Position numbers and translations under genes: made by a program. From contig CALJEQ010000026.1 of assembly GCA_938074565.1 (NCBI GenBank), positions 31,276-95,275 of the forward strand: a stretch of DNA of 64,000 nt, given 5' to 3'. This stretch comes from an uncultured Alkaliphilus sp. (GTDB taxonomy: Bacteria > Bacillota > Clostridia > Peptostreptococcales > Natronincolaceae). Numbering within the stretch: the first letter of the stretch is position 1; every line of letters begins with the position of its first letter. Below, one piece after another: positions 42,406 to 50,435 of the stretch. The notes below the pieces were generated by a model. That model ran no database searches, was not told the origin of the DNA, and was given only the letters and a program-made list of their open reading frames with translations.

Positions 42406-44505
42406 CTATTGTTTTTCTTTATCATCTTCTTTAGTATTTTGTGTAATACTTAAAAAATAGTTTTGAGAATTTAATAATTTTCTACCTCTTTTATCTATTT
42501 TATAATACTTACCTTGTGAATTAAGGATTCTTGCCTTAATATTATCACTTAAATCTATCCTCAAAATCTTCTTTATTCTATCTTTAATTAAGGTATCTTC
42601 TATAGGAAATAACACTTCAATTCGTCGATCTAAGTTCCTTGTCATCCAGTCAGCACTGGACAGATAAACTTCATCTTCTCCATCATTGTAGAAATAATAC
42701 ACCCTACTATGTTCTAAAAACCTACCTACAATACTTCTAACAGTTATATTCTCACTTATATCAGTAATCCCTGTCCTTAAACAACAAATTCCTCTAACAA
42801 TTAAATCTATCTTTACACCAGCACCAGAAGCCTCATATAAAGCTTTTATTATTTCTTTATCCACTAGAGAATTCATCTTAGCTATTATCCTAGCTGTTTT
42901 TCCATTTTTACAGTTTTCTATTTCTCTATTGATTAACTCTAAAAACCTTTTTCGTAAATTTAATGGAGCTACTACTATCTTAAATAAATTAGGTGGCTTA
43001 GAAAAACCCGATAACATATTGAAAATTTCAGAAACATCTCTTCCCAATGCGTCATTTGATGTCAATAGACCCATGTCAGTATAAACTTTTGCTGTAATAT
43101 CATTATAGTTTCCAGTTCCTAAATGTAAATAACGCTTTATTCCCGCATCTTCTTTTCTTACCACTAGTGTCATCTTACAGTGGGTTTTTAACCCCACCAC
43201 CCCATATATTACATGACAACCTGCTTGCTCCAACTGTTTTGCCCACAATATGTTTACTTCTTCATCAAATCGAGCCTTAAGTTCAACCAAAACAGTTACC
43301 TGTTTTCCATTTTCCGCTGCATTTTCCAAAGCATTAATAATAGGTGAATTTCCACCAACCCTATAGAGGGTCTGTTTAATTGCCATTACTCTAGGGTCTA
43401 CCGCTGCCTGCTGAATAAACTGTACCACTGTTTCAAAGGAGTCATAGGGGTGATGTAATAGTATATCCCTTTTACCGATAACCTTATAAAAATCTTTATG
43501 CTCACTTAAACCGTTTGGTAACTGTGGTGTATATTTATTATATTTTAAATGTTCATATCCTTTAAGTTTGTATATTTTCCAAATAAAGCTTAAATCTATT
43601 ACACCTCTAATATAAAATATATCTTTTTCGTGAATTTCCAATGCTTCCTTTAGTATGTCAATTAGCCTTTCATCACAGTTATAATTTACCTCTATCCTAA
43701 CAGCTGTACCCCACTTTCTTTTTTGTAAAGATTTTTCTATCTCTATCAATAAATCTTCTGCTTCTTCCTCTTCTATAGTTAAATCTGCATTTCTAGTGAT
43801 ACGATAGGTGCTGGTAGAAATCACCTTATGCCCTGTAAATAAGTAATGAATATGCATCTTCATTACTTCTTCTAACAGAATAAACTCTTTACCTATTTCT
43901 TTACTACAGGGTAAAGGGATTACCCGAGGTAATACCGAAGGGACTTGAACAGTTGCAAAAGCCTGTTGTTTCTTACCGTTTTTAGGGCTTAATAGTAATA
44001 CTCCTATATTTAAACTTTTATTTAAAATTAGAGGAAATGATCTATTAAAATCAACAGCCACTGGAGTTAATACTGGATATATAGTATTTATAAAATACTC
44101 TTTTAAAAAGTTCTTTTGTTCATTAGATAAAGATCTATTATTGTGTATATAAATTCCGTTTCTTTTTAGTTTAGGCAAAATTCCTCTGTTTAAGGCATTG
44201 TATTGTTCTAAAACCATTCTATGTACCCGATCTGATATTTCCTTTAACTGCTGTTTTGGCTCTAGTCCAGCAGCATCAAGTTTATTATAACCTGCATTTA
44301 CTTGATCTTTTAACGAAGCCACCCTAACCATAAAGAATTCATCAAGATTTGAGCTTACTATTGATAAATATTTTAAACGTTCAAAAAGAGGATTATTCTT
44401 GTCTTTCGCTTCCTCCAATACCCGGTTATTGAATTCTAGCCAACTTAATTCACGGTTAATATAATATTCTTTTTTATTAAATTTATTTTTATTTATATTC
44501 ACCAT
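42406..44505 (-). CDS. ppk1: Polyphosphate kinase 1
   Basis: PPK1 reversibly makes polyphosphate from ATP. The start at 44505 (MVNINKNKFNKKEYYINREL, 699 residues) follows AGAGGAGA, and the 22 extra upstream codons of the frame lack similarity. The PPK N-terminal domain has LSWLEFNNRVLEEA. The catalytic core has LHHPYDSFETVVQFIQQAA, VTVLVELKARFDEE, and the autophosphorylated-histidine region GLKTHCKMTLVVR. HLGTGNYND and SADWMTRNLDRRIEV follow. It forms an operon with ppx. All motifs are intact. Confidence 0.95.
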   Translation of the reverse strand: MVNINKNKFNKKEYYINRELSWLEFNNRVLEEAKDKNNPLFERLKYLSIVSSNLDEFFMVRVASLKDQVNAGYNKLDAAGLEPKQQLKEISDRVHRMVLEQYNALNRGILPKLKRNGIYIHNNRSLSNEQKNFLKEYFINTIYPVLTPVAVDFNRSFPLILNKSLNIGVLLLSPKNGKKQQAFATVQVPSVLPRVIPLPCSKEIGKEFILLEEVMKMHIHYLFTGHKVISTSTYRITRNADLTIEEEEAEDLLIEIEKSLQKRKWGTAVRIEVNYNCDERLIDILKEALEIHEKDIFYIRGVIDLSFIWKIYKLKGYEHLKYNKYTPQLPNGLSEHKDFYKVIGKRDILLHHPYDSFETVVQFIQQAAVDPRVMAIKQTLYRVGGNSPIINALENAAENGKQVTVLVELKARFDEEVNILWAKQLEQAGCHVIYGVVGLKTHCKMTLVVRKEDAGIKRYLHLGTGNYNDITAKVYTDMGLLTSNDALGRDVSEIFNMLSGFSKPPNLFKIVVAPLNLRKRFLELINREIENCKNGKTARIIAKMNSLVDKEIIKALYEASGAGVKIDLIVRGICCLRTGITDISENITVRSIVGRFLEHSRVYYFYNDGEDEVYLSSADWMTRNLDRRIEVLFPIEDTLIKDRIKKILRIDLSDNIKARILNSQGKYYKIDKRGRKLLNSQNYFLSITQNTKEDDKEKQ

Positions 44506-44913
44506 TTTTCTCCTCTTCTTAGATAAAGTAATTCCTTTCAGTAACTTTATTATTAATATTTTTATCGGCAATACTTTTAATAGTAATTTTTATTGATATA
44601 TATTATAATTCTATTATTTTGATATTACTCTAAATTATATCCTACTACTTGAATATTTTTAATAAAAAAACTGTAAAGTTATTTAAATTTTAAATAATAC
44701 TAAGTAAATATAAAGTTTGATTAATACTACCTAACTCTAATTGTATACTACAGCCAACTCAAATTTCCTGCTTTCTTTCTTTAATTACTAAAAGTATTCT
44801 TCAATATGATAAAAATATTTTAGTTATATTGTATAAACCTTTTCATTTATGGTAAAGATATAATTGAGATAGCCCCCACATATAAACATTTTATTCATCC
44901 CAATCTCCCCCTT
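44506..44913. other. AT-rich intergenic region upstream of ppk
   Basis: About 400 bases without an open frame of interest. It must hold the ppk promoter, but I found no convincing -35/-10 pair and no repeat or RNA structure. Confidence 0.5.
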
Positions 44914-44957
44914 ACAAAACAAAGAAGAGTGGCATTAGCTACTCTTCTTTGTTTTGT
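44914..44957. terminator. Strong hairpin terminator after DUF951 gene
   Basis: ACAAAACAAAGAAGAGT (44914-44930) pairs perfectly over 17 bases with ACTCTTCTTTGTTTTGT (44941-44957) around a 10-base loop. It lies about 30 bases after the DUF951 stop on the minus strand. Confidence 0.8.
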
Positions 44958-44985
44958 ATCTGTTTGTATCTGTTTGTATCTGTTT
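44952..44985. repeat. Three tandem 10-base repeats next to DUF951 stop
   Basis: The unit TTTGTATCTG is repeated three times in tandem between the terminator hairpin and the stop codon at 44986. It looks like slippage-type expansion and has no obvious role. Confidence 0.75.
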
Positions 44986-45183
44986 TTATTTATTTTCTTC
45001 TTTAGGTAATACTTTCTTTACACGTCTTTCCAGTTCTGTTCTAGCCAACCATAGCTGTTTCTCACATTTTACGCATTTCACTCTAAAATCTGCACCAGTT
45101 CTTAAAATTTCAAAAAAATGATTACCACATGGATGTTGTTTTTTGAGTTCTACCACATCACCTATTTCTAATTTCATCGCCAT
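44986..45183 (-). CDS. DUF951 family small protein
   Basis: This 65-residue protein belongs to the DUF951 family, common near the origin in Firmicutes next to mscS or ribosomal genes. It shows EIGDVVELKKQHPCGNHFFE and a CVKCEKQLWLARTELERRVK ending. The three cysteines (one in HPCG and a CxxC) suggest a zinc-binding SH3-like fold. The start follows AGGTAGGA. The function is unknown. It is transcribed alone here, with a strong terminator after it. Confidence 0.85.
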   Translation of the reverse strand: MAMKLEIGDVVELKKQHPCGNHFFEILRTGADFRVKCVKCEKQLWLARTELERRVKKVLPKEENK

Positions 45184-45263
45184 CTTTATTCCTACCTTTC
45201 CATCCTACTCTACTATTTATATTTTAAACTATTTTTAAAATAAATTACAATAAGTTAGAAAAA

Positions 45264-45296
45264 AATAAAGCCCTTCTAATATAGAGAGGCTTTATT
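45264..45296 (-). terminator. Terminator after CPBP protease gene
   Basis: AATAAAGCC pairs with GGCTTTATT around a 15-base loop; on the minus strand it runs into a T-rich tail. It lies 20 bases after the stop at 45316. Confidence 0.75.
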
Positions 45297-45315
45297 CTGT
45301 AGATAAAACTAAATT

Positions 45316-46197
45316 CTAACCAACCAACGGTGTCTCACCAATATCATTTACATTATCTTCATCTTCAATAATTCTATTCTTATAAATAGTTACACATACC
45401 CACGAAACAATAACAATACTTACAATGATAATTGGTATTTCTAAAGCTTCTAATACATCTAAATTGTTCATTTTAGATAAAATAACGCTGGTAAGATTAT
45501 TAAACAAGTGTAGGATAACAGCTGGCCAAATTGACTTTAACCACACACACACCAACCCAAATAAAATTCCCATCAAGAAACTATAAATCCCCTGTACTAA
45601 TTGCATGTGATATAAGCCGAATAAAATTGCTTGTATCAATATAGCCCACTTTATCGACATGTTTTTTCTAAGTTCTTTAAAAATTAGACCTCTAAAAATA
45701 ACTTCTTCAATTAACGGTGCTGCAACTGCCACACTTAGAAAAACCACTAGTGTATTTCCTCCTAAAAGCTGTTCCATCAATGCTGTGTGCTTATCAAAAG
45801 CATTTTCTAACAATCCTGTTTTATTTAAAATATTCAGTAAGAAACTATTAATAAAAACTAATGATACTCCTGTCGGCACTAACATAAGTGCATTTTTCAT
45901 TGAAATCTTTGCAAATTGGCAATGTTCAAAAATATTTTGTTTTCTACCTTTGCAAATTAAATAGTATATCCCAAAAGCAATAATTGAACTTACTATTAAA
46001 GATACTGGTATCTGTCCTGCCAACATAGTTTGTATCTCTTCTGCAATAAAACTAGGATCCGTAGCAAATTCTGGGTTTTGAATGGCTAATTTTATACCTG
46101 TGAAGATAGAAACTGAAAAAATGTAGATGGTTTGTAGTAAAAAATAGATGGTAAGGTATAATAGAATCCAGCCAGATGATTTAAAAAATTTCTTCAT
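45316..46197 (-). CDS. CPBP-family intramembrane metalloprotease
   Basis: This membrane protease belongs to the CAAX-prenyl-endopeptidase and bacteriocin-processing (CPBP/Abi) family. The 293 residues have about eight membrane helices. The family motifs are all present: EEVIFRGLIFKELRK (EExxxR), FGLYHMQL (FxxxH) and HLFNN near the C-terminus. The start follows AGGAGGTAATAAA. It stands alone, with no bacteriocin or prenyl-peptide gene nearby, so the substrate is unknown. Length is typical. Confidence 0.88.
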   Translation of the reverse strand: MKKFFKSSGWILLYLTIYFLLQTIYIFSVSIFTGIKLAIQNPEFATDPSFIAEEIQTMLAGQIPVSLIVSSIIAFGIYYLICKGRKQNIFEHCQFAKISMKNALMLVPTGVSLVFINSFLLNILNKTGLLENAFDKHTALMEQLLGGNTLVVFLSVAVAAPLIEEVIFRGLIFKELRKNMSIKWAILIQAILFGLYHMQLVQGIYSFLMGILFGLVCVWLKSIWPAVILHLFNNLTSVILSKMNNLDVLEALEIPIIIVSIVIVSWVCVTIYKNRIIEDEDNVNDIGETPLVG

Positions 46198-46350
46198 TTT
46201 ATTACCTCCTTATTATATTTATTATAAATTATTCTTAGCTATTTAAAAATAATTTTAAATCAGCGTAATAATATTGTAACTTTCTACTTATAAATTAATT
46301 TAATTTTACTAAGAGTTTAAGCCCTCAAATTTGTTCTATTACACTAATAA

Positions 46351-46374
46351 AGTCCCCTCAATTCCAAGGGAACT
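46351..46374 (-). terminator. Terminator after mscS
   Basis: AGTCCCCTC pairs imperfectly with AAGGGAACT (46351-46374). On the minus strand TTTATTAG follows. It lies 13 bases after the mscS stop at 46387. Confidence 0.6.
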
Positions 46375-46386
46375 CTAGATACTTAT

Positions 46387-47253
46387 CTATGGATTTTTCT
46401 TAATCATTACCCTTCTTGGATAAGGTATTTCTATTCCTTTCTTATCAAAAGCTTCTTTAAAAGTCTTTCTCATTAACCGTTCAACAGCCCATTGTTCCAT
46501 AGGAACTGTTTTAGCCATTACTGAAAGAACCACTTCAGATGCCCCTAAGCTACTAACCCCCAAAACGGTAGGCCCTTCTAATATTCTTTCTTCCTCACTT
46601 CTTAATTTATCTGATGCCTCATTAAGTACAGCAATGGCATTATCTATGTCTTCCTCATAGGCAATAGACAGCTCCACCAAAGCCCTCATTTTACCACGAC
46701 TTCTATTGGTGACCTTTTTAATTTCTCCATTTGGTATAATAAAAAGATCTCCATTAAACCCTCTTATTTTAGTTACCCTTAAAGCCATTTCTTCAACAAT
46801 TCCATTAACCCCATCAATTTCAATATAGTCACCTACTCCGAATTGATCCTCGAAAAGTATAAAAAAACCAGTAATAATATCCCTAACTAAGTTTTGTGCT
46901 CCAAACCCAAAAGCAAGCCCGCCTATACCAGCAGCTGTTATTAGTGCAGTTACATCAGTACCAAAGGACTTAATAATAGTGGTAAAAGCAATAAAATAAA
47001 TAGTGTATTTTACTATACTTTTTATAAGTCCCTTCATGGTTTCGAGTCTAGGTATTTCCATTCTAATTTTTAGATTTTTTTGAGTATCTATAAATCTATT
47101 AATCAAAGTATGTAAAATACGAATACTAACTTTAGCAATAATTAATATCATAATAACATTAATTACTTTACCAATAACAAGGGTTAATTGCTCAGGGTTA
47201 CTTAAAAATTGTATTGTTTCCTTAAAAGTTTGTTTTAGAGTATCAAAAACCAT
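46387..47253 (-). CDS. mscS: Small-conductance mechanosensitive channel (MscS family)
   Basis: MscS opens under membrane tension to release solutes after osmotic downshock. The 288 residues have three predicted helices (about 22-48, 70-92 and 98-120). The pore-lining third helix includes ALITAAGIGGLAFGFGAQNL, followed by FEDQFGVGDYIEIDGVNGIV of the beta domain and a C-terminal alpha/beta domain. It lies 11 bases after the DUF3343 gene and should be cotranscribed with it and yedF. Length fits the short MscS form. Confidence 0.92.
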   Translation of the reverse strand: MVFDTLKQTFKETIQFLSNPEQLTLVIGKVINVIMILIIAKVSIRILHTLINRFIDTQKNLKIRMEIPRLETMKGLIKSIVKYTIYFIAFTTIIKSFGTDVTALITAAGIGGLAFGFGAQNLVRDIITGFFILFEDQFGVGDYIEIDGVNGIVEEMALRVTKIRGFNGDLFIIPNGEIKKVTNRSRGKMRALVELSIAYEEDIDNAIAVLNEASDKLRSEEERILEGPTVLGVSSLGASEVVLSVMAKTVPMEQWAVERLMRKTFKEAFDKKGIEIPYPRRVMIKKNP

Positions 47254-47264
47254 ACTCCACCTCC

Positions 47265-47531
47265 TTAAGCAATTTGATTAAACCCTCTACCCTTTTCATT
47301 TCTAATCACCTCAAAGATACCTTTAATTCCTATTTTTCCTTCTTCCATTTCCCTTTGTACCGTTGTAATTTGTTCCGATGGAAACTTAATAGATAACCCA
47401 CAACTGGCTGTAATCTCCCTAGGCGTAGGTATGATTTCAATGTTAAAGGATTTTTCTTTCAAACGACTTTCAGCTGCAATTGCAAAATGGGTAGATTCAA
47501 ATACAATAACACAAAAATCCTTATTTTCCAT
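47265..47531 (-). CDS. DUF3343 family protein
   Basis: This 88-residue protein belongs to DUF3343, a family that often sits next to yedF in organisms with selenium metabolism and is suspected of carrying sulfur or selenium. Visible marks are FESTHFAIAAESRLKE and the conserved cysteine in PTPREITASCGLSIKFP. It starts 21 bases after yedF and precedes mscS by 11, so the three form one operon. A Se/S carrier role follows from family context only. Confidence 0.8.
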   Translation of the reverse strand: MENKDFCVIVFESTHFAIAAESRLKEKSFNIEIIPTPREITASCGLSIKFPSEQITTVQREMEEGKIGIKGIFEVIRNEKGRGFNQIA

Positions 47532-47552
47532 TATTACAATCCATCTCCTAAC

Positions 47553-48155
47553 CTATATTTTAATTGTATTCTTTGCTCTGTTCATCTTTTCAACAATTGT
47601 GTACATGTTGGTAACACCACCAACCAGCAATTTATCCTTCACTTTATAATAATCTAAACAAGTACCACAAGATAAAACCTCTACCCCACTAGATTCCAGT
47701 GTACGTAAATTCTCTATTACATCCGAACCCTCTACTGCTAAATTAACCCCACTATTTATAAAAATTACAGCTTTAGGATAGGGCTGACTCTCTGTTAGCG
47801 TATATATGTAGCCCTTCATTAATACCTTCCCTAGTTCCTTAGCCCCTTCTCCAAAAACCTCATTAGTAATGACAATAACCAAGTCTTTTTTAGGGCTATC
47901 ATCACATTGAATATCCATAGCCTCCACGCCAGAAATAGAATGGTCTTTATAAATGTTAATATAATAATCCCCTTGACTTTCCTTAATATCCACCTGTAAA
48001 GCTAGGCTATTGGCTAGTTTTGATACATTTTCTTTGGCTACTTCATTGTCAACAATAGCTGTTATAATACCCTTATCAATGGATTCCAATGCTTTCTTTG
48101 TATGAATAACAGGTAATGGACAATTTAATCCCCTTGCATCTATTTGTTTGTTCAT
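47553..48155 (-). CDS. yedF: YedF: TusA-like / DsrE-like selenium-metabolism protein
   Basis: The start at 48155 (MNKQIDARGLNCPLPVIHTK, 200 residues) follows GGGAGGG; the longer frame begins inside that ribosome-binding site. Residues 1-70 are a TusA-like domain with the cysteine of GLNCPLPV. Residues about 95-200 are a DsrE-like domain ending in VEVLSCGTCLDYYKV. This two-domain layout is that of the putative selenium-metabolism protein YedF. It is first in an operon with DUF3343 and mscS. It predicts that the organism uses selenium (selenoproteins or selenium-dependent hydroxylases), but no selenoprotein is evident in this window. Confidence 0.85.
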   Translation of the reverse strand: MNKQIDARGLNCPLPVIHTKKALESIDKGIITAIVDNEVAKENVSKLANSLALQVDIKESQGDYYINIYKDHSISGVEAMDIQCDDSPKKDLVIVITNEVFGEGAKELGKVLMKGYIYTLTESQPYPKAVIFINSGVNLAVEGSDVIENLRTLESSGVEVLSCGTCLDYYKVKDKLLVGGVTNMYTIVEKMNRAKNTIKI

Positions 48156-48322
48156 TTTTTTCCCTCCCACGTCTTTTTAGGAAATTCCTAATATTAGTAT
48201 ATCAATACTAACTGTACTCTACAATGTATTGTACCCTTTCTACCATTCTTTCTATCTATATATTATTCAAATAAAATAGAAAATGCAAATGCGTTTTGTA
48301 ATGTGCTTTAATTAAAACAAAA

Positions 48323-48346
48323 AAACATGAGCTTTTACTCATGTTT
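48323..48346 (-). terminator. Terminator of the SRP RNA gene
   Basis: AAACATGAG pairs with CTCATGTTT around six bases and is followed by TTTTTGTTTT on the minus strand, about 20 bases after the SRP RNA end. Confidence 0.82.
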
Positions 48347-48366
48347 TGTGTTTTATATTATATAAT

Positions 48367-48633
48367 GCTGTGCACCTCACTCTGACAGGTTGCCATAGGC
48401 GATACTCAAGCAGTTAACTCAAGTTAGGCAGCCCCACGGCACACGAAAGTGATCACTTACCGTTGCTTCCTTCCGGACCTGGCGGGGTTCGTAAGCTTCC
48501 ATTGCGTAGGACCCAACTATCATCACCACTTACTCAAGCCAGCCCTACAAACAACAAGCCTCGGTGAGGAACTCAATCCTGCTATAGCGGGTTGCAGGTT
48601 ACAGGGCACCGCTACCTCCCCATCTAGCACAGC
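48367..48633 (-). ncRNA. ffs: Signal recognition particle RNA (large bacterial type)
   Basis: The minus strand contains the conserved helix 8 region with CCAGGTCCGGAAGGAAGCAA (about 48463-48482) and the 5' domain GGGGAGGTAGCGGTGCCCTG. The ends GCTGTGC (48633-48627) and GCACAGC (48373-48367) pair and define a length near 267 bases, as in Bacillus and Clostridium. It scaffolds Ffh for membrane-protein targeting. Confidence 0.96.
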
Positions 48634-48652
48634 AAATTTTAAACTTTTTTAA

Positions 48653-48741
48653 TGGCGGAGAGAGCGGGACTCGAACCCGCGGGACCTTGCGGTCTTACAC
48701 GCTTTCCAGGCGTGCCCCTTAGCCAACTCGGACACCTCTCC
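48653..48741 (-). tRNA. tRNA-Ser (GGA anticodon)
   Basis: The minus strand gives an 89-base class II tRNA with encoded CCA, acceptor GGAGAGG pairing with the CTCTCC arm, a long variable arm and GGTTCGAACCC in the T arm. The anticodon loop is CTGGAAA, so the anticodon is GGA, reading UCC and UCU. It lies 19 bases upstream of the SRP RNA and 6 after tadA. Confidence 0.97.
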
Positions 48742-48747
48742 ATATTA

Positions 48748-49200
48748 TTATTTCTTTTTTCTTAACTGTTGGAAAAAAACCTTCATCAATGTTGATGCTT
48801 CTTTTTCCAATATTCCTGTAGTAATCTCCGTCTGATGATTAAACTGTTGATTATTCAAAAGATTTAGTACAGAGCCACAAGCCCCTGCTTTTGAATCCAT
48901 TGCTCCAATTACAAGTCGATCTATTCGACTTTGAAGAATTGCACCTGCACACATTGGACAGGGTTCTATAGTAACATATAACGTGGAGTTTGTCAACCTC
49001 CATCCACCTAAAATTTCGCAGGCATCTTTTATAGCTAAAATTTCTGCATGATAAATGGCATTTTTTTTAGTTTGCCTAAGGTTATGGGCTTTAGATACTA
49101 ATTCACCATTTCGTACAATGACAGCACCAATTGGAACTTCTCCAATATCATAAGCTTTTTGTGCTTCTTCCAATGCTAACCCCATATAATATTCATCCAT
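48748..49200 (-). CDS. tadA: tRNA-specific adenosine-34 deaminase
   Basis: TadA converts A34 to inosine in the wobble position of tRNA-Arg(ACG). The 150 residues have the zinc deaminase motifs HAEILAIKDA (histidine ligand and catalytic glutamate) and PCPMCAGA (two cysteine ligands), plus EVPIGAVIV near the start. It lies just upstream of tRNA-Ser and the SRP RNA, a common clostridial arrangement. Length is normal. Confidence 0.95.
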   Translation of the reverse strand: MDEYYMGLALEEAQKAYDIGEVPIGAVIVRNGELVSKAHNLRQTKKNAIYHAEILAIKDACEILGGWRLTNSTLYVTIEPCPMCAGAILQSRIDRLVIGAMDSKAGACGSVLNLLNNQQFNHQTEITTGILEKEASTLMKVFFQQLRKKK

Positions 49201-49232
49201 TAGGCTTCATCCTTTCTGGATATTATACTCTT

Positions 49233-49288
49233 GTTAGGAGTCGAACTACTAGACCCAGATTTTCTATATAACTAAGCTACAAAATCAA
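49233..49288 (-). pseudogene. Possible decayed tRNA
   Basis: On the minus strand TAGCTTAGTTATATAGA resembles a D arm and AGTTCGACTCC resembles a T arm about 20 bases later. The acceptor ends do not pair and the anticodon arm is missing. It lies just upstream of tadA, in a region where Clostridia often keep tRNA genes. This is weak evidence from motif alone. Confidence 0.25.
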
Positions 49289-49427
49289 CATTGTACTTTT
49301 CGTACAAGAACTAGTTTAACATAAATCCATACAAAAATCAATTTACTATATATAACAGATTTACTACTTATTATTTCCCTAATAACCAATTATTAAAATA
49401 CTTTTTTTGCTTAGACCTAATACTTTT

Positions 49428-49660
49428 CACTTACTTCTATAAAATCTTATGTTGTTGCAACTTTAAACTAATTTTCTTTATAATAAGTTCTTAATATTTC
49501 CCACATTTTTTCTTTTCCTACTTATTTTGAAGCTCATATAACATAATCACTCCTTTATTATACACCAAGTTACCATAATCTAACCACCCATCAAATTCTA
49601 CCAATGACCTAAGAATACGTTCATCCTTTAATTGCTGATTTATTATTCTGTATCTTTTTT
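49428..49660 (-). pseudogene. Decayed M1-family (gluzincin) peptidase, C-terminal part
   Basis: Two minus-strand frames carry successive pieces of an M1 aminopeptidase-like domain. The first (49660-49521) includes RSLVEFDGWLDYGNLVYNKG and VIMLYELQNK before a stop. The second frame (from 49506) reads MWEILRTYYKEN-stop-FKVATT-stop-DFIEVSEKY. The second matches the usual 'LRTYY..F..ATT.DFIEV.E' stretch of M1 peptidases. So there is at least one frameshift and two in-frame stops, and the HExxH zinc region is absent. The rest of 49201-49865 is AT-rich without a gene. Confidence 0.55.
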
Positions 49661-49782
49661 ATTTTTCATAATAATCATTCCCTTGTAACTATAATAGTAT
49701 GTTCAATATTACGCTAAATAAAACTACAAAAATAATTTAATATTAACTAAACCATCCTAGTGAATAACTAAAAAAAATCATT

Positions 49783-49818
49783 CCTAATACATTATATTAT
49801 ACTAAAAAATGTATTAGG
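49783..49818 (-). terminator. Terminator of the phn-torD-dmsAB operon
   Basis: CCTAATACATT pairs with AATGTATTAGG around a 14-base loop; on the minus strand it is followed by a run of eight T residues. It lies about 50 bases after the dmsB stop. Confidence 0.85.
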
Positions 49819-49865
49819 TTGCTGATTTCTTAATTTTTCTAGAAACTGTTTTTAATATTTATCTT

Positions 49866-50420
49866 TTAATATTTAATATTTTTATTCTTAGTTTTTATTA
49901 TATATGAAGGATTAGTATTACCATAATTAATGGGGCTAACGGTGTCTTTTGAACCATTAAGTTTTTTAAGTTCTTTTATTTCTCCATACTTCAAAACCCT
50001 CATTAAACAACCTGCCACACAAGCTGGTTCTTCACCCTTTTCAGTTATATCAAAACATAAATTACACTTTCCTACTTTTCTTTTTTCTTTTCCTAAATAT
50101 TTTATACCGTTAAAAGGACACACCTCTATACATCTTTTACACCCAATACATATATTATCTCTTATATCAACAACTCCGTCTTCTTCCCTCTTAAACATTG
50201 CTCCCGTAGGACATTTATCTGCACAAATGGGGTTACCACAATGATTACAGGACATTGTAACATGAGAAACCCAAGGATTAGGAAATTTACCTCCCTCATA
50301 AGTTGTGATTTCTCTAAAACTGGTGCCTACCTCCAACTGATTTTTATCTTTACAAGCAATTTGACACACACTACAACCAATGCAGTTCTCCATATCAAAA
50401 TAAAAACCTTTTTGTCCCAT
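49866..50420 (-). CDS. dmsB: DMSO-reductase-type iron-sulfur subunit (DmsB family)
   Basis: This electron-transfer subunit passes electrons through four [4Fe-4S] clusters to the molybdopterin subunit. The 184 residues contain the four cysteine groups CIGCSVCQIACKD, CNHCGNPICADKCP, CIGCKRCIEVCP and CNLC...CVAGC. No Tat or Sec signal is visible, as usual for a subunit exported with its Tat partner. It starts 15 bases after dmsA and is last in the operon before a terminator. The usual membrane anchor (DmsC/NrfD type) that would follow is missing. Confidence 0.9.
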   Translation of the reverse strand: MGQKGFYFDMENCIGCSVCQIACKDKNQLEVGTSFREITTYEGGKFPNPWVSHVTMSCNHCGNPICADKCPTGAMFKREEDGVVDIRDNICIGCKRCIEVCPFNGIKYLGKEKRKVGKCNLCFDITEKGEEPACVAGCLMRVLKYGEIKELKKLNGSKDTVSPINYGNTNPSYIIKTKNKNIKY

Positions 50421-50435
50421 ATTAACACCTCCCTA

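Noticed and set aside
48449..48652. 67-codon frame across the SRP RNA
   Set aside because: It is antisense to a clear SRP RNA and is explained by it.
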